In this document: piece after piece, positions 17,424-25,501 of the stretch | Layout: every line of letters begins with the position of its first letter | Position numbering within the stretch: position 1 is the stretch's first letter | Source: Anabaena sphaerica FACHB-251 | Lineage (GTDB): Bacteria > Cyanobacteriota > Cyanobacteriia > Cyanobacteriales > Nostocaceae | NCBI RefSeq assembly: GCF_014696825.1 | Contig: NZ_JACJQU010000012.1 | Coordinates: 1 to 64,000 of the forward strand | Reading direction: 5' to 3' | DNA: 64,000 nt | Position numbers and translations under genes: made by a program | Notes under the pieces: model-generated | Databases searched by the model: none | What the model saw: only the letters and a program-made list of their open reading frames with translations | Told to the model about the DNA's origin: nothing

Positions 17424-17530
17424 TCAATCAAAAAAATTATCAACCTGCCTATCAGGATACAACTTAACCAACTTCTCCATGAGTGCGTTAGCGTAGCTCA
17501 CCGTAGGTATCGCTCACTTACTTGCCCCCT
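17424..17530 (-). pseudogene. Relic of the 3' end of a TPR gene, carrying a split-HIP1 insertion
   Basis: The minus strand still reads ALMEKLVKLYPDRQ before a stop. This matches ALMEKLVKLHPDRQ at the C-terminus of the intact TPR protein at 18807-19196. DNA similarity continues over about 70 bases, but no start or upstream part remains. In the intact gene the corresponding DNA has a normal GCGATCGC (18895-18902). Here that octamer is interrupted by 21 bases (17490-17510). Confidence 0.7.
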
Positions 17531-17690
17531 TAACATCTTCTATTACCCCCATATCTGGATAGTACCCGCAATTCACGGAAATCTATCACTTTCTATATCC
17601 ACTGATATTGATTTTTATAAATCTTTACAATTAATGTGAAAAATTTTAAAAAATCCTCTTACATAAAGGTAACTGTAGAGCTATACTTTT

Positions 17691-17861
17691 TTAAGTAAAT
17701 ATTTGACTAATAATAATCTCAACATCAGGAAAATCTAAAGGATTAATTATAGGTTCTTGCCCTTTTACTTCCACTAAATAATACCCATTTTCAGGATTAC
17801 GAAAAACTATTAATTCTTGAGCTTGTAAATTTAAATCGTCTCCATATAAAACATTACTCAA
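17691..17861 (-). CDS. Small hypothetical protein translationally coupled to Uma2 (56 residues)
   Basis: A short frame starting with TTG that overlaps the Uma2 stop codon (TTGA, four-base overlap), a layout typical of translational coupling. The product reads SNVLYGDDLNLQAQELIVFR then NPENGYYLVEVKGQEPIINP, and ends with DFPDVEIIISQIFT. It is acidic, soluble and beta-rich in appearance. The frame stays open across the whole gap, and this 'plain protein-like' composition differs from the flanking non-coding DNA. I recognise no family. It could alternatively be the broken C-terminal part of a longer protein. Conservation of the pair in related genomes would settle it. Confidence 0.5.
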   Translation of the reverse strand: MSNVLYGDDLNLQAQELIVFRNPENGYYLVEVKGQEPIINPLDFPDVEIIISQIFT

Positions 17862-18616
17862 TCATCAACATCAACCCCTAATTCTCGCAATTTTGCCGCT
17901 AATTTATCAGCTCTTTGTTTTTCTTGTTCAGCCCGTTGTCTTTCCTGTTCAGCTAGTTCTTCTCCTGTTAATAAAATATTACCCTGTAAATCCCACCAAC
18001 GTAACCACGGCAATTCTACATTTTTATATGTTCCTTGCCAAATACCCAATTCCACACCCATTTTTTGAATTAGATAACGCCCCTTTTCATTAGGCGGCAT
18101 TAAATAATATTTTCCTTCTACTAAATGATATAGTTCTAAAGATGATTTCTTCTCTTCATAAATTCCATAAAAAGGTACTCTAATGGCTTTTTCATAAACC
18201 CAAAATTTACCCATGTAGGGGGTTTCATCCCTTTCTTCTTTGCCATTACCAGATACAAATTCAATGACAATTAACGGAGCTAAAAATTCCTGCCATAAAA
18301 CGTAAGAACGACGCATTTGCCCGTTTAAAGTGGGTGGCACATCAGGAACATAAAACCAATCTGGTGCTTCTGCTCCTTTTTCTGGTGGGTCAGTAATACG
18401 CCAATAAATGCCACTATCTTGACCAATACAAAATTGTTTATCTGGATGAATTTCTTGTAATTTTAACCAAATTGATTCTGTTAAAAGAATACTTTGGGGA
18501 TGCTCTTGAAAATTTTGACCTCCGGTACGCTTCGCTAACACAAAATTTCCATCTTCACAGGGTAATTGAGTATGATCTGGTAACTGTGTTGGAAGATCAA
18601 GTTTAATACTATCCAT
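17858..18616 (-). CDS. Uma2 family (DUF820) putative endonuclease
   Basis: A 252-residue Uma2/DUF820 protein, a PD-(D/E)XK-fold family that is strongly expanded in cyanobacteria and has no proven function. The domain occupies residues ~60-190. The acidic positions expected at the nuclease core are in APDWFYVPDVPP and in LIVIEFVSGNGKEERDE. The C-terminus (about 215-248) is a charged coiled coil rich in E, Q, R and K (EQERQRAEQEKQRADKLAAK), a frequent Uma2 tail. A 56-residue frame overlaps the stop codon. Members often occur as dispersed, possibly mobile, single genes; another copy lies at 44535-45095. Confidence 0.88.
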   Translation of the reverse strand: MDSIKLDLPTQLPDHTQLPCEDGNFVLAKRTGGQNFQEHPQSILLTESIWLKLQEIHPDKQFCIGQDSGIYWRITDPPEKGAEAPDWFYVPDVPPTLNGQMRRSYVLWQEFLAPLIVIEFVSGNGKEERDETPYMGKFWVYEKAIRVPFYGIYEEKKSSLELYHLVEGKYYLMPPNEKGRYLIQKMGVELGIWQGTYKNVELPWLRWWDLQGNILLTGEELAEQERQRAEQEKQRADKLAAKLRELGVDVDD

Positions 18617-18693
18617 AACTTACCATTGTGGAAGAATAGGGTTGTGTTCGCTATGATAACGTAAGTATTCAGCTATAGTAATCGTTCATACTC

Positions 18694-18759
18694 AGATCCC
18701 TGACTTCTTTTATTTATTGTGTCCATAAATGATAAATTGATCTCAGAAGTCGGGGATCT
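18694..18759. repeat. Inverted repeat of the AGATCCC-GACTTCT type
   Basis: Arms AGATCCCTGACTTCT (18694-18708) and AGAAGTCGGGGATCT (18745-18759) around a 36-base AT-rich loop. The same arm sequence forms the thiC terminator at 30419 and a decayed copy is near 54549, so this is a dispersed repeat family that can supply terminators. Confidence 0.7.
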
Positions 18760-18806
18760 TATCGCCTTACCTGAATTCTTACATGATAACTATTATATCT
18801 ATTTCA

Positions 18807-19196
18807 TTAATTTATATTTCTTTTCTTTACCCCTTCCAAGACAGTCTTATAATCCTGCCGATCAGGATGCAGCTTCACCAACTTCTCCATCAGTGCGATC
18901 GCTCCCTTGTTATCCCCCGACTTTAACCGAATAATAGACAACTTCTCCAAAGCCATCTGATTATTAGGTTCACGCTGCAAAACCAACTCATAACCCTTAA
19001 CCTGTTTCTGTAACTCAGTCTCAGCCGATTGCACCACCGATTGCTCAGGTTTTTCCCAAGCTTGTTTGACAGTATTAAACCCCCCAAATAATATAGAACT
19101 ACCGAAGCCGACTAAGGAAATATATGTAACAATTCTTTGCTTTCTTGCAATCTGCTGACGACGTTTCTCTAGGTAATCACTTTCTGCACTTGCCAT
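18807..19196 (-). CDS. Membrane-anchored TPR-containing protein
   Basis: A 129-residue protein with a basic N-terminus (EKRRQQIARKQR), then one predicted membrane helix (~23-42, VTYISLVGFGSSILFGGF). A periplasmic or cytoplasmic tail follows, with TPR-like helices (YELVLQREPNNQMALEKLSI and GDNKGAIALMEKLVKLHPDR). TPR units are protein-protein contact modules; the partner is unknown. A relic of the 3' end of a related gene lies at 17424-17530. The ATG at 19196 gives a normal start. It is divergent from the DUF4327 gene, with 380 bases between them. Confidence 0.75.
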   Translation of the reverse strand: MASAESDYLEKRRQQIARKQRIVTYISLVGFGSSILFGGFNTVKQAWEKPEQSVVQSAETELQKQVKGYELVLQREPNNQMALEKLSIIRLKSGDNKGAIALMEKLVKLHPDRQDYKTVLEGVKKRNIN

Positions 19197-19577
19197 GTAT
19201 CAATACTTGCTGCGGTAAAAACTGAAAAACAGCATTTTCCTCTCCTATGTACGAGATTACCCACAATCTTCCAGAAACTATCACCTCATGCCCCATCACC
19301 AAGACGAGTTGAGTTAGCTGAAAAAGCCAATAATTATATAAAGATTTGCTGACTTTTCACAAATTTTCCTCTATTTTGCATAATTAGCCATTAGTGGTCG
19401 TGATTACCGTACAAAAACCAATTTTTTAGCAACGTACTAGAATAAGTTATGGTATACTCAAGAAGTTAAGACTAGCTTTGCCCAGCTATAGGGACTCACG
19501 CACCAGTAATAATTGCCAACCGGAAAGCAGTTTTAACTAAGCATTTACCCAAATAAAATCTTAACTACATCGAGGTT
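19197..19577. other. Intergenic region between divergent genes
   Basis: A 380-base divergent promoter region. It is AT-rich with no repeat element that I can recognise, no tRNA-like fold and no open frame with a good start. The block from about 19440 to 19577 is less AT-rich and might be the leader of the DUF4327 gene. Confidence 0.4.
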
Positions 19578-19796
19578 ATGACTCAGCAAGTAATTCACCC
19601 TATGGTGAAATTGCAGCGTAACGTGCAATCACTCGTAGAATCGAATATTATCAAGCCCACCGATAGCATCTGGAAAATTGCCTTACTCTATGGCAATGAC
19701 TGGCCACACTGGAAACAGGAACTGCAAGACTTTGGTTTCAGTATGCAAGACCCCATTGGTGATCTTTTAGCAGTAGAAACCTGGGACGAAGACTAG
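19578..19796 (+). CDS. DUF4327 family small cyanobacterial protein
   Basis: A 72-residue soluble protein, beginning MTQQVIHPMVKLQRNVQSLV and containing KPTDSIWKIALLYGNDWPHW. It is acidic at its C-terminus (VETWDED). This is the small cyanobacteria-specific family I know as DUF4327, function unknown. The full family length is present. The long, non-repetitive upstream region suggests it has its own promoter. No partner gene is evident. Confidence 0.8.
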   Translation: MTQQVIHPMVKLQRNVQSLVESNIIKPTDSIWKIALLYGNDWPHWKQELQDFGFSMQDPIGDLLAVETWDED

Positions 19797-19880
19797 GGAT
19801 TGGGTATTGGGGATTGGGGACTGGGGACTAGGAAAAGATTTTTACCCATTACCCATTACCCATTACCCATCATCCATCAT
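19797..19880. repeat. Heptameric tandem repeats (GGGGATT/GGGGACT and TTACCCA)
   Basis: Two short arrays in succession: G4-ATT / G4-ACT units at about 19800-19828 and ACCCATT units at about 19843-19875. The second overlaps the very end of the four-helix-bundle gene (its last codons read YDG from ATCATACAATT). Same class as the arrays at 5 and 44308. Confidence 0.75.
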
Positions 19881-20274
19881 ACAATTTACTCCCATACTCT
19901 TCTTTTCCTTGTTGTTGGGAACGAATAAAGCGACAGTAACCATTCAGACCTTTTTCTATGCGGTCTTTTAACTGACTGACCCAGTTTAACTGTTCTGCGT
20001 TGCAGTAGTTTAGACTATGAGCAATAATAAAGGCACTTTTGGTTTCAGCTAAGGAACCACGAGCAATATATAGAAAACGCAATCTATCCAAATAATGATA
20101 GCGTCCATAACCTTCCGCTATATTCAGTAACAGACTGCAACAAGCTCTTCTGAGTTGGTCGCTCAAATTGTAACGATCGCAGTCTGGTAGACTGTCTGCC
20201 AGTCTATAAGCTGCTTTTAGTAGTTTAAGGCTATCTTGATAGAAGTCTAACGACTCAAAGCCCCTATCCCCCAT
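19870..20274 (-). CDS. Four-helix bundle protein (23S rRNA intervening-sequence / S23-like)
   Basis: A 134-residue all-helical protein of the four-helix-bundle (IVS-type, S23) family: FESLDFYQDSLKLLKAAYRL, then LSDQLRRACCSLLLNIAEGY followed by GR, then LRFLYIARGSLAETKSAFII. The NIAEGYGR segment is the family hallmark. Function is unknown. Such proteins were first seen encoded in intervening sequences of 23S rRNA genes, but free-standing copies are widespread, including next to retroelements in some bacteria. No rRNA or reverse transcriptase is near here. The C-terminus runs into heptamer repeat DNA. Confidence 0.88.
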   Translation of the reverse strand: MGDRGFESLDFYQDSLKLLKAAYRLADSLPDCDRYNLSDQLRRACCSLLLNIAEGYGRYHYLDRLRFLYIARGSLAETKSAFIIAHSLNYCNAEQLNWVSQLKDRIEKGLNGYCRFIRSQQQGKEEYGSKLYDG

Positions 20275-20327
20275 ACCATACCAGTCTCAATCCCTTAAAT
20301 TTTACAGTATCTTTGAAGATTTTTATT

Positions 20328-20379
20328 CCAATCCCCAATCCCCAGTACCCAATCCCCAATCCCCAGTACCCAATCCCCC
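20328..20379. repeat. Heptameric tandem repeats (CCCAATC / CCCAGTA)
   Basis: Seven or so alternating heptamer units (CCAATCC, CCAGTAC) between the four-helix-bundle gene and the kinase gene. Same class as the other short tandem arrays. Confidence 0.8.
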
Positions 20380-20381
20380 TT

Positions 20382-21626
20382 CTAGCTGGTAGCTGAAATT
20401 AAAGCCTTAGTCAACTCCTTCGCACTTTGAAAGCGATCGCGTGGGAGAGGTTCCGTAACCCGCTCAATAACTTCTCGGAGTTGGGGAGTAATAGTAGGCA
20501 CACTTTTAACATCAAAGCAAAAACCTCTTCCCCTTTGGCGGAAAAACCTCAAAGGATTTTCCCCCGTTAGTAAAAAAATCAGCGTTGGACCGATAGCATA
20601 CAAATCTGATTGTGTCAATGGTTGTCCTCGTTCCTGTTCAGGAGCGCAATAACCTTCAGCACCAATTCTTGTCCCTGGTGCAGTTCCAGTTTCCTTCACA
20701 GCCCCAAAATCTAGCACTACAATGCGATTATTAGCATTCCTCACCATCAGATTAGCTGGTTTAATATCCCGGTGAATCAGAGGCTGATCTTGGTTATGGA
20801 GATAATCTAAAATATCGCAGGTCTGAATCATCCAAGCGATCGCCTGATTAGGTGCAACAGGACCAGTATTATATACACGTTTTTCCAAATCCTGACCGTG
20901 AATTAACTCCATTGCCAAGTATTTTTTGCCACCTTCGACAAAGAAATCATAATACTTAGGAATACCTGGATAATTAAGGCATTTAAGAGTATTTGCTTCC
21001 CTTTCAAATAACTCCTGAGCCTTAGCAATTCTAGCCATATCAGCGTTCATCTGCTTCAACACCAACAGTTGCGGTACTCCTGTACTCAAACCCGTACCAT
21101 CCCAAGCCAGGTAAGTAGTACCCATCCCACCCTGTCCCAGAGTGCGTAAAATCTGATAATGACGAATTCGCTGGATCACATTCAGAGGTTGACCACAGTG
21201 AACACAAAATATATTATTTGGTGAATTTCCCTCATGGTTGCAACTGGAAGCAGAGACATTTTCTTTTTCCTGGGGTATTGGTTGCCAAGGCAAAGCAGTC
21301 GGTTCTGGTATATCCTGAAGTTGAAATTTGAGTAAGGGACCTCCCTGTGCTAGTTGCAGTAAAGAATTATCCGGTAATGTACTTTTCGTGACAAGAACAC
21401 CATCAAGAAACGTCCCATTTGTTCCTTGACTAACTACCTGCCAAGCATCACCTTTATTACCAGTAATAAACTGCTTAAGTTCCAGATGATATCGAGAAAC
21501 TAAACTATCATTTAAAACAACGTGATTATCCACCGCTCGACCAATGCGAATCACGGAGGAACCCTCAAAACACCACTGTTTAATCGGTGTTTTATGTTGC
21601 GTGTCTAACAGGGTCAGAGTAACCAC
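20382..21626 (-). CDS. FHA-domain serine/threonine protein kinase
   Basis: Hanks-type Ser/Thr kinase of 414 residues. An FHA phosphopeptide-binding domain comes first (residues ~1-105; IRIGR 26-30, SRYHLE 44-49, GTNGTFLDG). A half zinc-ribbon follows (C129, C141, C144). The kinase domain spans ~155-414: GQGGMGTTYLAWD, catalytic lysine K191, E210, HRDIKPANL with D287, DFG at 306-308 and APE at 328-330. No membrane helix is visible, so it is soluble. A PP2C phosphatase gene with zinc ribbons lies 230 bases upstream on the same strand, so the two may act as an opposing pair. Targets are unknown. Confidence 0.93.
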   Translation of the reverse strand: MVTLTLLDTQHKTPIKQWCFEGSSVIRIGRAVDNHVVLNDSLVSRYHLELKQFITGNKGDAWQVVSQGTNGTFLDGVLVTKSTLPDNSLLQLAQGGPLLKFQLQDIPEPTALPWQPIPQEKENVSASSCNHEGNSPNNIFCVHCGQPLNVIQRIRHYQILRTLGQGGMGTTYLAWDGTGLSTGVPQLLVLKQMNADMARIAKAQELFEREANTLKCLNYPGIPKYYDFFVEGGKKYLAMELIHGQDLEKRVYNTGPVAPNQAIAWMIQTCDILDYLHNQDQPLIHRDIKPANLMVRNANNRIVVLDFGAVKETGTAPGTRIGAEGYCAPEQERGQPLTQSDLYAIGPTLIFLLTGENPLRFFRQRGRGFCFDVKSVPTITPQLREVIERVTEPLPRDRFQSAKELTKALISATS

Positions 21627-21856
21627 AATAAAAATTGATAATTCATAATTGATAATTCATAATTAATTATCTATCAGAAAAGAGAACAGGCTGTAAAGGC
21701 ATAATCTACAAAGTAATTGTGATTATGAATTAGTAATTACTACTAATTATATAGCAACCGCCAAGGTGCTTAGGAGATGAACTAATGATAAAAATCAGAC
21801 ACAAACATAGTTCCAAACCTATCACCTATCTCTTGCTATATTTGACAATCACAACT

Positions 21857-23785
21857 TTATAGCCAATTTTGCTGATGGGGAGAAACCTTGACCCGAATCA
21901 GTATACCTGTAATATTGTCGTGACCATTGTGTTCATTTGCTAAATCAACCAAGTCGCTGAGACCTAATTCCAGATTTGTGCCAGAACTCAGCAACGGTTC
22001 TAGGTGAGTCTGCCAATTAGTTTCTAATAAATCATTATCTGATAGACCGTCCGAAACTAACAACAGCAGCGCATCTTCACGAATCTCGAAGAAATTGACA
22101 TCAGGATGGACAAAATTTGCATCCCGTGGACCCAAAGCTTGAGTGAGTTGGTAGGCATCAGGACGGGCATAAGCTATACTGGGAGCTACACCTTTAGCAA
22201 TTTCCCGTTGACCAACCTCGTGATCTATGGTCATTTGTTCTAGTCCCCCCTTGCGTGTAACGCGATAAAGACGACTATCTCCCACATGAGCGACTGCTAA
22301 CTTAGTGTTTTGCATTAATAACATCACCAAAGTCGTACCCATGCGCCCAACACCAGAACGTAGTCCTTCTTGATTGAGATCATAAATCGTCTGATTAGCT
22401 AGAAAAACTGATTCCTGGATAACTTCAGCCGTTGGTAGTTCTTGACCAATCCACTTTTCTTGAAAGTATTGTCGCAGAGTAGTTACAGCCAACTCACTGG
22501 CCACCTCACCCCCAGCGTGTCCCCCCATCCCATCACAGAGAATATACAAACCACGAGCTTGCAAATTGCGACTTCTGGGTAATTCCAGCTTTTGCTGCTT
22601 GGTTTCAATGCCAAAATAATCTTCATTGTGATCACGTTGACGACCGATATCAGTGCGTCCTGTATTTTCTACACTCCTTAACTGCATTGACAAGATAATG
22701 GTCGGTGCATCTTCGTTTCTGTCCAGATCAGGCAAATCATCATCTTGCAGCAGAGTTGGTGAAGAAGCAGATTGTGGCTCTGTAGAACTAACATCAGGGT
22801 TAGAGGGTGGTTGTAGTTCTGTGGCTATTTCCTCCAAACGCGATCGCAATTCTGTCAAAGTCGAAATCTTACCAACTTCTAAATCCTCCAATATTTCCAC
22901 AACTGAGGCAATTTGAGTACGTTGAGACTGTATACATAAACTGTGCCAAACCCGTCCCAAAGCCTTGATACTTAAAGGCTCATCTACATCTGAAGACAAA
23001 ATATTAGCAGGTGTTTCCACATACAAACGTTGTAACCCCAGTGTTTGGTCTTCATCTAGTCGCAGATTTGATAACTCCAACAGACTTTGGCGACAGTTCA
23101 CCGGTTCGAGTATCCCCCAAAGTTGGATCATCTGATAACACCAGTGTAAAATCTGTAACGGATGGGTTGTAGGATCTTGCCACAGGTCCAGTAACAACTG
23201 CCAATGGGAACGGTCTTCAATCAGTACCACCTGCATATTATCTTGCTGCCAAGCATCGTGAATTACTGGTATTCCCGGTGGCATTTCACTTTGTAATGCT
23301 ACATAAGCTTGAGCTAAACTGGGTATTCCAATTACACTCACAGATGGAACAATCAACCCTTGTGGTTGATTTTCCAGCATCGCTTCAATAGGTGAGATGT
23401 GAAAGGGTTGGCAATCTAAAACCCTAACTTTGACCTCAGTATTAGCAGCAATGACTTCTGGTGCTGGTAACGGTTCCAATAATTGATAGCGTTTTCCCCG
23501 GTCTAAAAATGAGCCTACAGCAAATTGTGGACGTGAGTTTGTACTTACTCTAGCTTGTATAAGTTTCTCGTCCTCAACTTCTGAAACTGGAATAGATGTT
23601 TCCTGGGTAATGATTGCCCACCAAATTGTGCCGCATTCTGCACCACACTCTTGACAATACTGGGTATTTATCAGGACTTCCGCCCCACATTCACGACAAG
23701 TCCTGTGAGTTAAAGACGTGCCACAACTTTGACAGAACTTATTGTCATTGGGGTTTTCAAATTGACAGTGAGGGCAAATCAGCAT
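21857..23785 (-). CDS. PP2C-type protein phosphatase with N-terminal zinc ribbons
   Basis: A 642-residue PPM-family Ser/Thr phosphatase. Two zinc ribbons lead (CPHC-CQSC at about 4-20 and CREC-CQEC at about 30-49). A region of about 300 residues without a known motif follows, perhaps a degenerate kinase-like or regulatory part. The phosphatase domain occupies the C-terminal ~265 residues. Its metal-binding motifs are GRQRDHNEDYFG, YILCDGMGGHAGGE, VAHVGDSRLYRV, LLVSDGLSDN and GHDNITGILI, all intact. It removes phosphate from proteins with Mn/Mg. It precedes the FHA kinase gene on the same strand, which fits a kinase-phosphatase module. Confidence 0.92.
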   Translation of the reverse strand: MLICPHCQFENPNDNKFCQSCGTSLTHRTCRECGAEVLINTQYCQECGAECGTIWWAIITQETSIPVSEVEDEKLIQARVSTNSRPQFAVGSFLDRGKRYQLLEPLPAPEVIAANTEVKVRVLDCQPFHISPIEAMLENQPQGLIVPSVSVIGIPSLAQAYVALQSEMPPGIPVIHDAWQQDNMQVVLIEDRSHWQLLLDLWQDPTTHPLQILHWCYQMIQLWGILEPVNCRQSLLELSNLRLDEDQTLGLQRLYVETPANILSSDVDEPLSIKALGRVWHSLCIQSQRTQIASVVEILEDLEVGKISTLTELRSRLEEIATELQPPSNPDVSSTEPQSASSPTLLQDDDLPDLDRNEDAPTIILSMQLRSVENTGRTDIGRQRDHNEDYFGIETKQQKLELPRSRNLQARGLYILCDGMGGHAGGEVASELAVTTLRQYFQEKWIGQELPTAEVIQESVFLANQTIYDLNQEGLRSGVGRMGTTLVMLLMQNTKLAVAHVGDSRLYRVTRKGGLEQMTIDHEVGQREIAKGVAPSIAYARPDAYQLTQALGPRDANFVHPDVNFFEIREDALLLLVSDGLSDNDLLETNWQTHLEPLLSSGTNLELGLSDLVDLANEHNGHDNITGILIRVKVSPHQQNWL

Positions 23786-23898
23786 AGTAGAAATTCCTTG
23801 ATTTTCCTTCTAAGATGCTTCTATCCACTAAAATCCAAAGTGCCACAATGAGCAGCCCCTGATTATAGTGGATATAGTTACTAATTATATGGAATCTG

Positions 23899-24486
23899 TT
23901 AAATCCGAGACTTTTTCAGGTCTTTGATTTCTGAGTGTGTCAGGTTGCGCCATTCACCTAGTTGTAAACCATTTAATTGTAAGTGAGAAATACTGACCCT
24001 GATTAATCTTAAAGTTGGAAACCCTACCGCAGCAGTCATGCGCCGCACCTGGCGGTTTTTCCCTTCTGTAAGGGTCATTTCCAGCCAAGCTGTGGGAATA
24101 TTTTTTCTAAATCTAATCGGGGGGTTACGTTCACTGACCGTTGGTTCTTCTAAAAATAGCTTAACTTGGGAGGGACGAGTCCGGTAATCTTGAATTTCTA
24201 CCCCTGTGCATAACTTGTTGATAGCCTCTGTATCAGGAATACCTTCTACCTGCACCCAGTAGGTGCGTTTATGCCCAAACCGGGGGTTAGAAAGACGATG
24301 TTGTAATGGTCCATCGTTGGTTAACAATAGTAACCCTTCACTATCCCAGTCTAAACGACCCACAGGATACACATCAGGAACATCAAGATATTCTTTCAGG
24401 GTAATGTGTTTGGGAGATTCCTGGGTAAATTGACTCAGGACACCATAGGGTTTATGAAAAATAATATACTTAAATTCAGTGGTCAT
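23899..24486 (-). CDS. Pseudouridine synthase, RluE/RsuA family
   Basis: A 195-residue RNA pseudouridine synthase lacking the N-terminal S4 domain, as in the RluE subgroup. The catalytic motif [19 protein letters not shown] carries the nucleophilic aspartate at D46. Also visible are [10 protein letters not shown] at the start, the KTYWVQVEG-type strand ([13 protein letters not shown]) and [12 protein letters not shown]. The most likely target is a single uridine in 23S rRNA, as for RluE in E. coli, but that is family inference. The gene is divergent from the phosphodiester glycosidase gene and is probably expressed constitutively. Confidence 0.9.
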   Translation of the reverse strand: MTTEFKYIIFHKPYGVLSQFTQESPKHITLKEYLDVPDVYPVGRLDWDSEGLLLLTNDGPLQHRLSNPRFGHKRTYWVQVEGIPDTEAINKLCTGVEIQDYRTRPSQVKLFLEEPTVSERNPPIRFRKNIPTAWLEMTLTEGKNRQVRRMTAAVGFPTLRLIRVSISHLQLNGLQLGEWRNLTHSEIKDLKKSRI

Positions 24487-24572
24487 TAGTCAGTTGTCAG
24501 TTATTAAAACTACTCTTTCATCAATTACAAATTACAACTTACAAATTACAAACTAATTACGAATTATTTATT

Positions 24573-25487
24573 ATGCCAAATTCTCAAATGGGTCGCAGGT
24601 CTTTCTTGTTTCTGGGTGGTGCTACTTTAGCTCAAGGTTTGACACTGACATTACCAAGCACTGCCCAAACTGTACAGGTGAAGAAAGGAAAGGTCAACGG
24701 TATTCCTTTCTATCAAACTATTGTAGACCTCACCGATCCGAACACCTTGATGACGATTGCTTTAGCGAATAACGCCAATTTTGCAAACACCATCCAAAAA
24801 ACTAGCGGTGATGAAGAATTTAATCAAATGGTTGCCCGTTCCCGCGCTGCTGTAGTTGCTAATGGTACATTTTTCGCCAAAAATGCCCAAAAAACTGTTA
24901 TGGGTAATATGGTTGCAGGTGGGAAATTCCTCAAATACAGTCAGTGGGAAAATTTTGGTACTACCTTGGGTTTGCGCGTCGGTAATAAACCCGAAATGGT
25001 GACAGCAAGAGTTGAGGGAAAACCAGAATGGCATCAACATTGGTTTTCTATCACCTGCGGTCCTCGACTTTTGCGAAAAGGGCAAATTTGGCTGAATCCA
25101 GCTATTGAAGGCTTTAAAGACCCCCACGTTTTAGGTAATGGTGCAAGAACAGCGATTGGATATAATAAAGATGGTACAAAGCTATTTTTGGTGAATTTTG
25201 AAGTAAATCTGACTTTGCAGCAAGAAGCCCAAGCGATGAAGGTGATCGGCTGCTTTGAAGCGATGAATTTAGATGGGGGTGCATCCAGGGCTTTAGCCGC
25301 TAAAGGTAAAATTTTAGTACCTGCGGGGAGGAAGTTAACTAATGCGATTGTTGTTTATGATGCTAATAATCCCGCTCCAACTCATCTCCAACAGGGATGG
25401 GAAAGATTTCAAAAAGGCGATTCCTACGGAGCGCTGAGTGCAAGGCACACGCTTCGCGAACGCTATCGCCCAGCGGTATCCGGTTAG
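24573..25487 (+). CDS. Secreted phosphodiester glycosidase family protein (NAGPA-like)
   Basis: A 304-residue exported protein with a twin-arginine-like signal (MGRRSFLFLGGATLAQGLTL) and probable cleavage near STAQT. The mature part is the NAGPA/phosphodiester glycosidase domain: ANGTFF, then TCGPRLLRKGQI, NGARTAIGYN and the catalytic-region segment AMNLDGGASRAL. These proteins cleave or bind sugar-phosphodiester bonds in cell-wall material, so a periplasmic role is likely. The last 22 residues are unusual: residues 284-298 are encoded by a 45-base insertion inside a HIP1 octamer. Without it the gene would read ...KGD-RPAVSG and stop at the same codon. Confidence 0.88.
   Translation: MPNSQMGRRSFLFLGGATLAQGLTLTLPSTAQTVQVKKGKVNGIPFYQTIVDLTDPNTLMTIALANNANFANTIQKTSGDEEFNQMVARSRAAVVANGTFFAKNAQKTVMGNMVAGGKFLKYSQWENFGTTLGLRVGNKPEMVTARVEGKPEWHQHWFSITCGPRLLRKGQIWLNPAIEGFKDPHVLGNGARTAIGYNKDGTKLFLVNFEVNLTLQQEAQAMKVIGCFEAMNLDGGASRALAAKGKILVPAGRKLTNAIVVYDANNPAPTHLQQGWERFQKGDSYGALSARHTLRERYRPAVSG
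25417..25469. repeat. HIP1 octamer split by a 45-base insertion, within a gene
   Basis: GCGAT at 25417-25421 and CGC at 25467-25469 are separated by 45 bases ending in AT, so removing the insertion restores a perfect GGCGATCGCC. The inserted DNA contains CACACGCTTCGCGAACGCT, similar to the repeat at 1598. It adds 15 codons in frame. Confidence 0.75.
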
Positions 25488-25501
25488 TAAGGTGGCGTTT
25501 A

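Noticed and set aside
21786-21863. A 25-residue hydrophobic frame with AGGAG before its ATG
   Set aside because: Very short, overlaps the end of the phosphatase gene, and does not resemble a known small photosynthetic subunit; not enough to call a gene.
25397-25501. A longer start for the DUF1400 hydrolase inside the glycosidase gene
   Set aside because: The extra 35 residues come from the overlapping repeat-derived DNA and would hide the signal peptide; the ATG at 25502 follows the upstream stop.
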